Of a stretch of 64,000 nucleotides of DNA, positions 26,050 to 38,851 are shown piece after piece; the stretch's first letter is position 1, and the number at the start of each line of letters is the position of its first letter. The position numbers and the translations under genes are program-made. The notes beneath the pieces are model-generated. The model was not told the origin of the DNA. It worked only from the letters and a program-made list of their open reading frames with translations, and did no database searches. This DNA is from an uncultured bacterium (GTDB lineage: Bacteria > Patescibacteriota > Gracilibacteria > Absconditabacterales > Absconditicoccaceae): contig CAMVNA010000002.1 of NCBI GenBank assembly GCA_947168725.1, positions 62,001 to 126,000 on the forward strand. The letters run 5' to 3'.

Positions 26050-27123
26050 ATGCTTGATAAATTAGAAAAGATTATCACAAAATATGAATCATTAAGAGAA
26101 GAATCACTTTCTCCTGAAGTTTTTCAAAATCCGGAAAAATCTAAAGCAGTAAATAAAGAGTTATCTTACCTTGAAGATACATATAATATCGCAGTTGCTT
26201 ATAAAAAAGCACTAGAAAATCAAAAAAATGCTCAGGAACTACTAGATACAGAAACTGATGAAGAAATGGTTGCAATGGCTCAGGAAGAGCTAGACAAAGC
26301 TAAAGCTGAAATTGAAGATTTGGATAAAAAACTAACTATCGCTCTCCTACCAAAAGATCCAAACGATGATAAAGATATTTACCTTGAAATTCGTCCCGCT
26401 GCATGATGAGATGAGTCAGGATTATTTGGTGCTGAACTTCTAAAAATGTACCTTGCTTTCGCTCAAAAAAAATGATGGAAAACTGAAATAATCGAAGAAC
26501 AGCTTTCTGATATCGGTTGAGTAAAATTTGTGATGGTAAAAATGACTGGTAAAAAAGTTTATTCATTGATGAAATTCGAATCATGAGTTCATCGTGTGCA
26601 GAGAATTCCTGAAACTGAATCTCAATGAAGAGTTCACACTTCAACCGTAACTGTTGCAGTTATGCCAGAAGCTGAAGATGTAGATATTCAGATTGATATG
26701 AAAGATATTGTGATGGATACTTACGCTGCATCTAGTAACTGATGACAAAATGCGAACAAAAATCAGACATGAGTCAGAATTCACCATATCCCATCAGGAT
26801 TAATAGTTAATATCTGAGATTCTAAATCACAGATTCAGAATAAAGAAAAGGCTTTTGCCGTTTTGAAATCTAGATTATATCAAATTGAATTAGATAAAAA
26901 ACAAGCAGAAGAAAAAAGTCTGAGATGAAATCAAATCTGAACATGAGATAGATCAGAAAAAATTAGAACTTACAACTTTCCTCAAGACCGTGTAACTGAT
27001 CATAGAATTCATGAATCATGGTCAAATTTACCAAGCATTATGGCTGGGAATATTGACGATATTATGGATAAATTAGTATTAGAAAACCAGACTAAACTTT
27101 TAGAAGCTAGTATGAAAGAATAA
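26050..27123 (+). CDS. prfA: Peptide chain release factor 1
   Basis: Protein of 357 aa. The recognition region [20 protein letters not shown] holds the RF1-type PxT tripeptide (PET) that reads UAA and UAG, and [14 protein letters not shown] near residue 231 holds the GGQ motif for peptidyl-tRNA hydrolysis. Both Gly of GGQ and others are partly encoded by TGA. RF1 alone is what a UGA-as-glycine organism needs, since RF2, which reads UGA, would compete with glycine insertion. ATG at 26050 gives the normal N-terminus (MLDKLEKI). The stop overlaps the next ATG. Confidence 0.97.
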
Positions 27124-27335
27124 TGTGACTACAAAAAAAACTAAATAAACGAGTAATTAAACTAACTATCGGCAGCAAATATATTTATGAAATTGAAGCA
27201 GAAGAAAAAGCTAAATGATGATATTATTTTGATGACGATGAATACAAAGAAAAAAAATCTGGTAAATTAAAATCATTCATCAAAGAATGAGTAAATGAAA
27301 TGAAAAAAGAAATAAGCAAGAAACTGGATGAATAA
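27123..27335 (+). CDS. Small charged protein of unknown function, coupled to prfA
   Basis: Protein of 70 aa. Its ATG overlaps the prfA stop (TAATG), so it is translationally coupled. It is rich in Lys and Glu, without a signal or membrane segment, and has a TIGSKYIYEIEAEEKAKGGYY strand-like half followed by a helical, probably coiled tail. It contains TGA-encoded glycines, so it belongs to the native gene set. No family is recognised. Confidence 0.65.
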
Positions 27336-27339
27336 TATA

Positions 27340-28089
27340 TTATTCAACGAATAACAATAAACACATCACTCAAATACCAACAACGAAACACAGTGCCTGC
27401 AATAATGACTGGCTGATTTTTGGATGCTTATGTAATTCTGGGATTAAATCCGTTCATGCAATATATATAAATAATCATGCTGAAAAAGGCATCAAGAATG
27501 CTGAAATATCTTCCACATATCTCTGTAAAATCAAAGCAATTACTACCCCGAAAAATGCAGTCAATGCTGAAAGAAAGTTCAGTTTTAAAGCTTTAGCTTT
27601 AGAATATCATCCATGAATCAGCACTCCAAAATCTCAAATTTCTTGCGGAATTTCATGCAAAAGAACTGCTAATGCAGTAGCGATTCCAACTGGTATAGAA
27701 AGTAAAAAAGCTGAAGCTACGACCAATCCATCTATAAAATTATGTACCATATCTCCGACCAAGTTCATCTGTGCAAATGAATGCTGATGGGTTGCTGTGA
27801 TAGGTAAATGGCAGTGATTCCAATTGATTATCTTTTCAATTATAAATCAAAGTAAAATTCATCACAAAGTGAATAATGCTATATGTTCATTATATCCATA
27901 TTGTTCAGCCGTTTCTCATAACAAATGCAAAAAAGCATCTCACATCAAAGTTCCAGCAGAAAATGCAATAAAATAAATCAGAATCTTCTTGAGTTTTTCA
28001 GTAGAAATTCAGAGTGTAACTATTCCTATCAAAGATACACAGCTGATTATTAACACACTTACGAATGAATAAATTATAGCCGTAGTCAT
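27340..28089 (-). CDS. ZIP family divalent metal transporter
   Basis: Protein of 249 aa with about eight membrane helices. Helix IV carries HNFIDG and helix V HEIPQEIGDFG, the paired histidine motifs of the ZIP metal site; a His-rich loop (NHCHLPITATHQH) precedes them. ZIP proteins import Zn or related metals. It ends four bases from the stop of the small gene downstream of prfA, tail to tail. Confidence 0.93.
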
Positions 28090-28212
28090 AAACCGAAAAA
28101 ATTAAATTACTAAACGCACACACTTATAATCTTATAGAAACAAAAATCAAATTACATTGAAATACCTAATAAAAATTTTATAAAGCAAAAGTTTATATCT
28201 TACAATATTTTC

Positions 28213-28989
28213 ATGAAACTATTAAATGACAAAACTTTTAAAGAAGTTTTCTTTTCAACAAAATGAAGATTATGAGTAAATGAAACATGGATTTATTCAC
28301 TATGACTAAGTATCGTTGGTATACTAATCTGAATTATCTGCAATTTTCTCATACGAGAAATTCGTTGATGATACAACGACTTCTGAAATTATTCAACCAC
28401 TCAATACATATTACGATATTCAATAGAAGCAATCCAAATACTAATAACTATTCTATTGATTATTATGGATATTTTTGTTCGAATAAAGAGAGCCCATGAT
28501 TTATGAAGAAAATGATCCAGATTACGATGCTTATTGATACCTATTTATAATATAATCGTATGAATTCAATTAAGTTTCTATATATGAAAAAAAGAAGATA
28601 ATATATACTGAAAATATAATGGCGAAAAACTACCTATAATAGCATACATAATACTAATAATGGAATTTGTTATTATTTTATGACGAGATATTTTTTGAGG
28701 GAAAATCAATCTTCCATATAAAGACAAACCTTTAATAGGATTTAACGAACGAATTGATAACAATACAAAAATTTCAAGTCTTATGCTCCGAAGCGATTCG
28801 TTTTATAACGATGCTGAAAAAGAAATGAAAAACATTGTCGATACGAAACTAAATTGTGACTGTTTCTGAGAAGATGCAACCGAAAAACCAACAACAAAAG
28901 TCGATGAAAATTTCTGGTATTCCGTCTATGAAGAATTTGAACAAAAATTAATGGAAATGGCAGAAAATCCTAAATATAATACAAAATAA
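28213..28989 (+). CDS. DUF805-like membrane protein
   Basis: Protein of 258 aa. The N-terminal part matches the DUF805 pattern: STKGRLGVNETWIYSL, where FxGRxxRxxFW is typical, two or more membrane helices, then RIKRAHDLGRKGSR, where RRLHDxGxSG is typical. About four helices occur in the first 165 residues. The C-terminal 90 residues are acidic and soluble, with CDCFGEDATEKP, longer than in usual members. The function of the family is unknown. Monocistronic, closed by a bidirectional terminator shared with gyrA. Confidence 0.75.
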
Positions 28990-29004
28990 TAACTTCAAAT
29001 ATAC

Positions 29005-29030
29005 AAAAAGTGCCATAACGGCACTTTTTT
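29005..29030. terminator. Bidirectional intrinsic terminator
   Basis: AAAAAGTGCC-ATAAC-GGCACTTTTT is a perfect stem with A and T flanks, between the convergent DUF805-like gene and gyrA. It can serve both strands. Confidence 0.85.
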
Positions 29031-29033
29031 ATA

Positions 29034-31673
<2,640 letters not shown>

Positions 31674-31913
31674 AAATTTTTTGAATAAGATAAAAAAATC
31701 TGAATTTTCACTACATATTTTATAGAAAATCCATCAAAAAATTCAAGACATCAACTATTGACTTATGGAAAAATGATTTATAATCTCAAAACCCAACCCA
31801 TAAATTTTATATGTTTTAAGAAATCTGGCTTTGTTTCGCTAACAAAATAATAAATAAAAACTTTCTGTACAATTCTATTGATTTTAATCTCGATTTATTT
31901 AACATGTACGTTG

Positions 31914-32038
31914 TGGTTTTTCATGGCATTAGATTAAGGTTAAAACGTCTCGTTGTTGTGATAACATGGGAGACTAGAATCTGCTTCAGTTAATGTTTTC
32001 ATGTCTCAATCTGTTTATTAACAGTTGAGACTTTTTTT
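31914..32038 (+). ncRNA. Candidate structured RNA with two hairpins
   Basis: The 439-base spacer between gyrA and the next small gene has no convincing CDS. It holds a hairpin GTCTC..TGTT-GTGAT-AACA..GAGAC (31947-31974) and a strong terminator GTCTCAA-T-CTGTT..AACAG-TTGAGAC followed by seven T (32003-32038). A TTGATT and TAACAT pair precedes 31914. An ATG at 31914 opens a 29-codon UGA-free frame that ends before the terminator, so this could be a leaderless micro-ORF instead. It shares GTTGTGATAACA with the candidate RNA at 25862. Confidence 0.4.
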
Positions 32039-32056
32039 AAATCCAAAATATTTTAC

Positions 32057-32084
32057 TTGACTTTAAAAAAAATTAGAATATATT
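32057..32084 (+). promoter_or_regulatory. Promoter of the 32113 gene
   Basis: TTGACT, 16 bases and TATATT, ending 28 bases before the ATG. It is a clean match in a stretch that follows directly after a terminator. Confidence 0.55.
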
Positions 32085-32112
32085 AAAAAAAGAATAATAA
32101 AAAGAGATAATT

Positions 32113-32352
32113 ATGAAAAAAAGAAAGAAAACAAAAAAAGACGATTTAACAATCCTGAGGAACTCAATCGACAAAGTTCTAAAACTACGTAAAGCTGAAA
32201 AAAACGAGATTGAGACCATCCAACAAATCATGAAAAGAGTAGCTGAAGACCAAAACATCATGCAATTAGCAGATCATGAAAAAGCCACAGAGCAGCTTCA
32301 AGAGGCTAAAGACTTGATAGATTCGGTACGAAGGCTACTGTCAAGACGCTAA
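32113..32352 (+). CDS. Small basic coiled-coil protein, free of UGA codons
   Basis: Protein of 79 aa, starting MKKRKKTKKDD and continuing as a probable continuous helix with heptad-like Leu and Ile spacing (LTILRNSIDKVLKLRKAEKN). It contains no glycine at all and therefore no TGA. It has its own TTGACT promoter and a hairpin terminator. No homologue is recognised; a nucleic-acid-binding role would fit the charge but is a guess. The second of the four UGA-free small genes. Confidence 0.6.
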   Translation: MKKRKKTKKDDLTILRNSIDKVLKLRKAEKNEIETIQQIMKRVAEDQNIMQLADHEKATEQLQEAKDLIDSVRRLLSRR

Positions 32353-32370
32353 TCTTTCTACCCCCCCTCT

Positions 32371-32402
32371 CTCTCTGTTCATTTCCGGACAGAGAGATTT
32401 TA
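32371..32402 (+). terminator. Intrinsic terminator
   Basis: Stem CTCTCTGT/ACAGAGAG around a ten-base loop, then ATTTTATT. A run of seven C lies just upstream. It separates the small gene from the convergent glyA. Confidence 0.65.
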
Positions 32403-33674
32403 TTATTCTATAGATGGAATCGGAAAATGATGACAACATTCTCCAACCTGTGCATGAATTACTTTCAACTTTTCTTCATCATTTCTATTCTGAATTGCTT
32501 CATGAATAAATCTTGCAATATGTTTGGTATCATCCTCTTTTACTCATCTAGTAGTCATAGCCTGCATTCCAATTCTCAGTCCAGATGGATTAAATGGAGG
32601 ATTTGGATCGTTTGGAATTACAGATTTAGATGTAGATATTCAAACCTTATCCAAAACTTTCTCAATATCTCATCATGTAAAGCTTTCACCAGAAAAATCC
32701 ATCACTATCATATGATTATCTGTTCATCATGTGATGAGTTTATATCAATACTTTAGCATTTCCTCGGCTAAAGTTTTTGCATTTATCAGAGTCTGATGCG
32801 CATAATTTTTAAATTCAGAAGTCTGAGCCTCCCCCAAAGCAACTGCTATTCACGCGATAGTATTCATATGAGGTCCACCTTGTATTCCTGGAAAAACTGC
32901 CCTATCAATTCTCGTTGGTAAATTTTCAATCGTATCTTCTGGCTTTTTCAAAGGATTTGAAACAATTCATTTTGATAATATCAATGCTCAACGAGGTCAA
33001 CGCAATGATTTATGAGTAGTAGTCATCATTGCATGAAATTCATAATCAAATGGATTTTTTAGCTCTCATGCAGCGATAAAGCCTCAAATATGAGATAAAT
33101 CTGCATACAAAATTGCTCAGACTTTTTTTCATATTTCAGCAAATTTCGCATAATCAAGCTCTCTTGGATATGCAGAAAATCCTGCCAATATAACTTTTGG
33201 CTTATATTCAAGTGCAAGTCTTTCCAACTCTTCAAAATCTATACTTCAATCTGATCTAGTTTTATAACGTTGGAAATTGAAAACTTTGGAAAAAAATGTT
33301 ACCGGTGCTCAATGTGTTAAATGTCCTCAATGCGATAAATCCATTCAAAGTATAGTATCACCAGGATTCATTACAGCAGTATAAAAACACAAATTTGCAG
33401 CTGCTCAGGAAAGAGCCTGAACATTCGCATGATCAGATTTGAATAATTCTTTTGCTATGTCGATGGCTAATTGCTCAATTTTATCAGTATTTTCCTGTCA
33501 TCAATAATATCTTTTTCACGGGAATCATTCCGCATATTTATTAACAAAAACTGAAGCCTGAGCTTCCAAGACCTGTTTAGATTGATAATTTTCACTTGCA
33601 ATGAGTTCCATTCAATTTTGTTGTCTTTTCTCCTCAGCAGAAATAGCTTGCTGCACCTGTGAATCTTTTATCAT
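32403..33674 (-). CDS. glyA: Serine hydroxymethyltransferase
   Basis: Protein of 423 aa, normal length. PLP lysine Lys222 lies in [14 protein letters not shown], with the usual N-terminal ELIASENY, the AEGFPGKRYYGG motif and the C-terminal [13 protein letters not shown]. It converts serine and tetrahydrofolate to glycine and methylene-tetrahydrofolate in the cytoplasm. In a cell that uses UGA as a major glycine codon a glycine source is of interest, but the enzyme is near-universal. Monocistronic, minus strand. Confidence 0.97.
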
Positions 33675-33941
33675 ATTTTATTTAATATAACTAAACACAA
33701 CAAACGATAACATAATAAAAATATAGTAAAAGTCAAAACTTCTTACATATAGAAGAAAAAACTGATTAAATAAATTACGGTCATAAACTACATTTTACAA
33801 CAATACTTCAAGCAAATCGACGATAACAAATTTTCTGCCCAAAAATTTGCAAAATAAAAATTTTTATATAAACTTACTACATACAATGTTTCAGAGATTT
33901 TTTATCTGAACATAATCTTTATTCTTTTATTATTTATACAC

Positions 33942-34430
33942 ATGAAAATGAAAAAAATGTTATTTGGAGCATTTCTATGAATGTTCGCATTAGCTGGAAT
34001 TGCAGTTTTACCTAATTATGCAGATGCTGCCCCCAATGGTGTAATAGCAGGTGGTACTTATGAAAGAAATGATGGTGGTACTGAGAATAGTACCACATAC
34101 GATAACACGTGGGACAATCCAGGTGGTACAGATATGATTACTGGTAAAAAACAAGTCTGAGGTCAATTACTTACAACTGTGCAAAAGACCATTAAGTGGA
34201 TTCTAGGTATCTTAGCTACAGTTGCTGTCGCAATTTGTCTTTATGCATGATTCCTTATGATGACTTCAGCAGGAGATGAGAAAAAATATGAGAAAGGTAT
34301 GACTGTGCTAAAATATGCCGCAATCGGTCTTGCAATTATTGGATTGTCTTGGATTATTGTTAGTGCAGTATTCTGGTTTATAAACCTTCAATGATGATCA
34401 AACAACACAATGTGAGATGTTGGAAAATAA
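33942..34430 (+). CDS. VirB2/TrbC-like pilin protein 1
   Basis: Protein of 162 aa: a signal peptide (about residues 1-29, ending NYADA-A), a mature Gly- and Thr-rich segment, then two membrane helices at about residues 84-106 and 122-150. The linker TSAGDEKKYEKGMTVLKYA is the pattern of pilin-like conjugal-transfer proteins common in CPR genomes. Such proteins may form type IV secretion or conjugative pili. The 267-base spacer upstream carries a weak foldback TTCAGA/TCTGAA at 33890-33910. Glycine codons here are mixed, with many GGT, unlike the neighbours. ATG 33948 is an alternative start. Confidence 0.75.
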
Positions 34431-34460
34431 TCAGAAAAGTTTATGTTAAGTTTCATTAAA

Positions 34461-34868
34461 ATGAAAAAAGTAATATATCGAACCATAACTATACTATGAC
34501 TAAACATATTAACAATAAATTGTATTCCATGATCATGTTTAGCATGATTTTGAGATGATTCTTTATGATTAGTCCAAAAAATCGATGTAATTGGAACTGA
34601 TAAATGACCATCTTCATCGTTACTAGATACTATAACTAGTACAATTAGGTGGATATTGGGGATTTTGGCGACAGTTGCATTATGCATATGCCTTTACGCA
34701 TGATTCAAAATGCTCACATCAGGAGGCGATTCAAAAAATTATGAAGCTTGATGGGGAATTTTAAAAAATGCAGCTATTTGAATAGCCATAATTTGACTAT
34801 CATGGCTAATTGTTAGTGCTATAATATGGTTCGTTAAATTACAATGATGAGAATGAACTACAATGTAA
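34461..34868 (+). CDS. VirB2/TrbC-like pilin protein 2
   Basis: Protein of 135 aa, a paralogue of the preceding pilin: signal peptide, then STIRWILGILATVALCICLYAG and TSGGDSKNYEAGWGILKNAA, and a second helix IGIAIIGLSWLIVSAIIWF. Here glycines are mostly TGA, in contrast with the first copy. The 30-base spacing and shared terminator indicate one operon. No other conjugation genes (virB4, virD4) are in the window. Confidence 0.75.
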
Positions 34869-34883
34869 AATAAAATATTATAA

Positions 34884-34917
34884 AAAAGATCAAGTCGAAA
34901 GGCTTGGTCTTTTTTTT
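34884..34917 (+). terminator. Terminator of the pilin pair
   Basis: AAAAGATCAAG pairs with CTTGGTCTTTT (one wobble) with loop TCGAAAGG, followed by eight T. Confidence 0.85.
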
Positions 34918-34988
34918 ATCATCTTCTTTGTTGTATTTTTCATAAAAATTCTTATAAATTATTCAGCTTTATTTTCTTCTACATCCAA

Positions 34989-35504
34989 ATGTCCCAACAA
35001 AACACAGCACTTGTCCTAATTGGACTTCAGGAACTATGGAGAGATAAAAATTCTGACTACCGTTTACGTAACATGGACTGAATAATAGATAGAGCTTGCT
35101 ATCTAATCCAGTATGCCAGAGAGATGGGTTACAAAATTATTTTTGTTAGACACACAGAAAAGGAATGAGCTTTTGCTGACAAAGAACCTCTTTCACAAAT
35201 CATTGAAGACCTTTGTCCACAACCAGAAGATATTATTATCAAAAAACGTAAAATATCATGTTTCTTTAACACAAAACTAGAAGAAGAACTTCAGTGAATC
35301 AAAAATATCGTTGTTGCATGAATTCCTACTAATTTATGTGTAAGAATGTTTGTGGAAGAAGCATATGACAGAGAATTTAATATCGCCCTCATCGAAGATA
35401 TTTGCCAAACATATAATGATAAATTACAAGATTTTACACTTGATGATTTAAATGAATCTAGACCAGACCTCGATATTGTAAGATTAGAACAATTTTTATG
35501 ATAA
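34989..35504 (+). CDS. Isochorismatase-family protein lacking the catalytic Asp
   Basis: Protein of 171 aa of the cysteine hydrolase (isochorismatase-like) fold. The Cys motif VVAGIPTNLCVRMFVEEAYD and the Lys segment KKRKISCFFNTKLEEEL are present, but the first strand reads ALVLIGLQELW, where active members have a (V/I)IDxQ motif, so the catalytic Asp is replaced by Gly (ordinary codon GGA, not TGA). It may be inactive or of altered activity; nicotinamidase-type function is therefore doubtful. The next gene follows after 34 bases. Confidence 0.8.
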
Positions 35505-35538
35505 AATCTGCCTTTTATTTAACTAAACAAAAGCACTA

Positions 35539-36066
35539 ATGCAGTGAGCAAAACTCGTTAGCGAACTAATCCAAGAACATGAACCTCAACGTATATTGGA
35601 TCTCAAAGCCAGAAAATGATACTTCAGTATCTTGGCGGCTAGTTATGGAGCAAAAGTGGATGTGCTAGATGATGTTGATAATGCTGAATACCCAGACTAT
35701 CTCAAGGATCACCCAAACATTACATATTACAAATGAAAAGTAGAAGACTTCGAATTTAAAGAAAAATACGATTTCATAATCGTTAAACACATTGTAATGT
35801 ATTATCCAAAAGATTATGTATTGTGAACTTTGATGAATAATATCTACAAACACTTAACTAAAAATTGATTATGCTTCATCACCTACCATCTACCCGATTC
35901 CTATACTATAACCAACAATACAGACGTATATCAATATTGCCTAGATGATTTCAAAGGATTAAAATGAAAATTTGTAGTTAAAGATTTCTGAAATTATACT
36001 AATCCAGTTTCATGAGAAATAAACAAAGAACATCACGTAGAATACGTTGTTCTCTCCAGACAATAA
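35539..36066 (+). CDS. Class I SAM-dependent methyltransferase-like protein
   Basis: Protein of 175 aa. The Rossmann core is recognisable: RILDLKARKGYFSILAASYG for motif I (usually DxGxGxG, here DLKARKG), DVLDDVDN for motif II, and YDFIIVKHIVMYY and LTKNGLCFITYH for later strands. The degenerate motif I makes SAM binding uncertain. The substrate is unknown. It lies between the isochorismatase-like gene and dnaA in a tight same-strand run. Confidence 0.7.
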
Positions 36067-36097
36067 TACATTTATAAACAACATATAATACTCGAAA

Positions 36098-37573
36098 ATG
36101 CTAATCGATATAGTAGCACAATACGATTCTGAAAAGAAAAAATATTTCAAAGAGTTACGAACTCAAGTAATTTTGCAATTATCTACACAACAAGACCACA
36201 AAAAAATTGTAACATTCTTATCGAAAGCATGAATTATTAATATCGAAGATATCGAAAAAAAAATATACATTGGATTTTGAAATGCTTTTATGCTATCAAA
36301 TGCTAAAAAAATTTTTAACAAAAGTCTGAAAGAGGCTATACAAACAATTTACAACCCACAATACACAGTGGAATACATTGTTTATCCTCCATTTTCAAAT
36401 GGAAGTGACTTATTAATAGATCTCTGAGAATTACTTAATATCAAACCAACCACCAAAAAAGATTTCGAAAAAATGCCAAGCTGACTTACAGATAAATTAA
36501 CTGAATATTTTTGAATACTTTTAGATCCATCTTTCAGATTTGATAATTTTATAGCATGATCTAATAACCAGTTTGCATATTCTGCTGCAAAAGCCGTCGC
36601 AGAAAATCCATGAAACGCCTACAATCCTCTATTCATTTACTGAAATGTTTGACTTGGGAAAACTCACCTCATGCAAGCTATTTGAAACGAAATAATTCAA
36701 AATAATCCAGATAAAGTTATAATTTATCTCCCCGCCACTAAGTTAATCGACGAAATTATATTAGCAATAAAAAAACAAAATCTGAGCTCGCTAATGAGGA
36801 AGCTAGATGACGTAGATGCTTTACTTATCGATGATATCCAATTTTTAGCAGATAAAGATAAGACTCAAGAAATTTTTCATAATATATTTAATGATTTCCA
36901 TTCAAAGAAAAAGCAAATCATTATTTCATCTGATCGCCCACCAAAAGAACTTTTACACATTGAGCCGAGATTGAAAACCAGATTCGCATTAGGATTAGTT
37001 GCAGACATTCATGCACCAGATTATGAAACTAGAATAGCGATTCTTCAATCAAAACTAGAAGCAAAACAAGAAATTATCGATTCAGAATTATTAGCCATAA
37101 TAGCTCAACATATCACAAGTAATGTTCGTGAACTTGAATGAGCATTAAATATTTTATTAACTAGGAAAAAGCTTAGTTGAACCGAAATAACAGAAGATGA
37201 TGTCTATGCTTGTTTGCAAACACTCTGATATTCTACTCAGCACCACATGAGTAATTTTGATCCAGACAAACAAAACATTAGATGAAATACATCATTCGAC
37301 AAAATCGTAGAAATGGTTGCAAATTATTATTCTATTTCTGTAGCAGAACTAAAATCTGATTCTAGGAAAAAAGAAATAACCACTGCTAGACAGATTTTGA
37401 TGCTGATTGCAAAAAAACATTTCGGACGAACACTAGAAAAAATCTGAATGTACTTTGGATGAAAAAACCATGCAACTGCAATATATGCAATCTGAAATAT
37501 AGAAAAAAAACTGAAATCCGATGAAGATATTCAGCACGATTACCAAATTTTCTCCGAGTGGGTAGAACAATAG
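36098..37573 (+). CDS. dnaA: Chromosomal replication initiator DnaA
   Basis: Protein of 491 aa. AAA+ domain: Walker A GNVGLGKTH near residue 187 after NPLFIY, Walker B ALLIDDIQFL near residue 240, a sensor-type ISSDRPPKEL and an arginine-finger region EPRLKTRFALGL. The C-terminal domain IV has the signature EITTARQILMLIAKKHFGRT and GGKNHATAIYAI, which reads DnaA boxes. The N-terminal domain is short and unlike model species. No cluster of TTATCCACA boxes was seen next to it, so the origin is probably not in the window or its boxes are divergent. Stop TAG. Confidence 0.95.
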
Positions 37574-37587
37574 TACAATAATTTAGT

Positions 37588-37939
37588 CTATCTCTTTCCA
37601 CCAAAACCATTATCAGATAGAGCATCTGATAGTTCTTCTGAAATCAGCGACTTTGAAAATTTATTTAATACAGACCTAGTAAAACATTTTTCAATTGGAA
37701 ATTTTACAGAAAAATCTCAAAAATCATATTCAATACCATCACCAACAATAGAAAATCCAAGTAATGGTAACATTTCCTTTATTTTTTCTGGAGACTGTCC
37801 CCTAGTAACTTTACGCAAAAAACCTCTGAATTGATTTTAATTTTGACTCCAAATCAGGAAGTCATGGTTCCAAATCTATAATACCATTAACTAAATCCAA
37901 TTGCGTAAAGTTCAATCATCAGTCTTTTGAATTATCCAT
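37588..37939 (-). pseudogene. Frameshifted small ORF of unknown function
   Basis: From ATG at 37939 the frame reads MDNSKDGGLNFTQLDLVNG and stops at a TAA after 42 residues. A second frame, displaced by one base, opens just before that stop and continues (FRGFLRKVTRGQSPEKIKEM) for about 80 residues to the TAG at 37588. Together they would make a protein of about 115 aa, so either one base has been lost or gained around 37820-37845, or the reading frame shifts during translation. No family is recognised. It lies in the spacer between dnaA and lexA. Confidence 0.45.
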
Positions 37940-38016
37940 ATAGATATATCAATAATAAATTGATATACTTATAAAAAATTTTTCAAAAAATGCAAATTTC
38001 ATAATAATAATTTAAA

Positions 38017-38634
38017 TTACATATTCTTTATAATCTTCTTTACAACTCCAACTACTTTAGTTTCATCAAAAGGATCTATCTCAACTTTATCAAAAAATCT
38101 ATTTACTGACTCCAAAAAGATTCATTCATCAGTTTTTATAATTTTTTTGAGTTTAGGAAGCTGATTATGCACAACAAATACATAATCATTTGGATCATAA
38201 CTCTCCTGCTGATGAATCAAAACCAAATCTCAATCCTGAATTTTTGGCTCCATGGAATTTCATTTCGCACGAACGAAGAAACAATTCTCTAAATCATGCA
38301 ATCCTACAAAAGCCATCGTAACTGGAATGCGTTCCTGCGTATATTCATTTATCACAGCTTTTCACTGATTACCACACTGAGCAAATCAGAAAATAGGCAA
38401 CTGAACTATATCAGTATATCTATCCGTTACAGATTCACGCACCAAACGATATCCTCTTTCATCTTTGACAAAATATCATTTCAAAACTAACTGATTCAGT
38501 TTATTTAATACTGTCTGTGGATGTTTTACTCCAATTTCTGCAGCAATCTCTCTCAAAGTAAGTCACTCTCAATTTGTATTCTTTTTGAAGAATAAAATTA
38601 GAGCCTTTTGCACATCATCAAGTTCGTACTTCAT
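38017..38634 (-). CDS. lexA: LexA-type SOS repressor
   Basis: Protein of 205 aa. The N-terminal winged helix (LTLREIAAEIGVKHPQTVLN) binds DNA, and the C-terminal S24 peptidase domain has Ser127 in AKGNSMEP and the Lys partner around residues 160-163 (PKLKK). The autocleavage site is Cys87-Gly88 (FGFAQCGN) instead of the usual Ala-Gly, as in UmuD. It represses DNA-damage genes until RecA filaments trigger self-cleavage. It is divergent from recA, the classical arrangement for coregulation, with a palindromic candidate operator between them. Confidence 0.92.
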
Positions 38635-38699
38635 AAGCAGCATTATTATAAAATAAAAAGAAATCTGATTTTTATTTCTAATTTCTTTATAAGAATCTC

Positions 38700-38714
38700 T
38701 TTGACGATGTCAAA
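38700..38714. promoter_or_regulatory. Candidate LexA operator in the lexA-recA spacer
   Basis: TTTGACGATGTCAAA is a perfect 6-3-6 palindrome between the two divergent genes. Further TTGACA half-sites follow at 38721 and 38742, which may also serve as recA -35 boxes. The position and symmetry suggest the SOS operator of this lineage. Confidence 0.55.
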
Positions 38715-38851
38715 TCTTTTTTGACAAAAAATCATATTTTTTTGACAATATTTAAAATGCAGTTTTAGACTAATAAAAAATCTCTTGCATTTTAAAAAAT
38801 TTTTATTACGATGATTGCGTTATGATTTTTTACCCCTAACCTTAAACAAAC

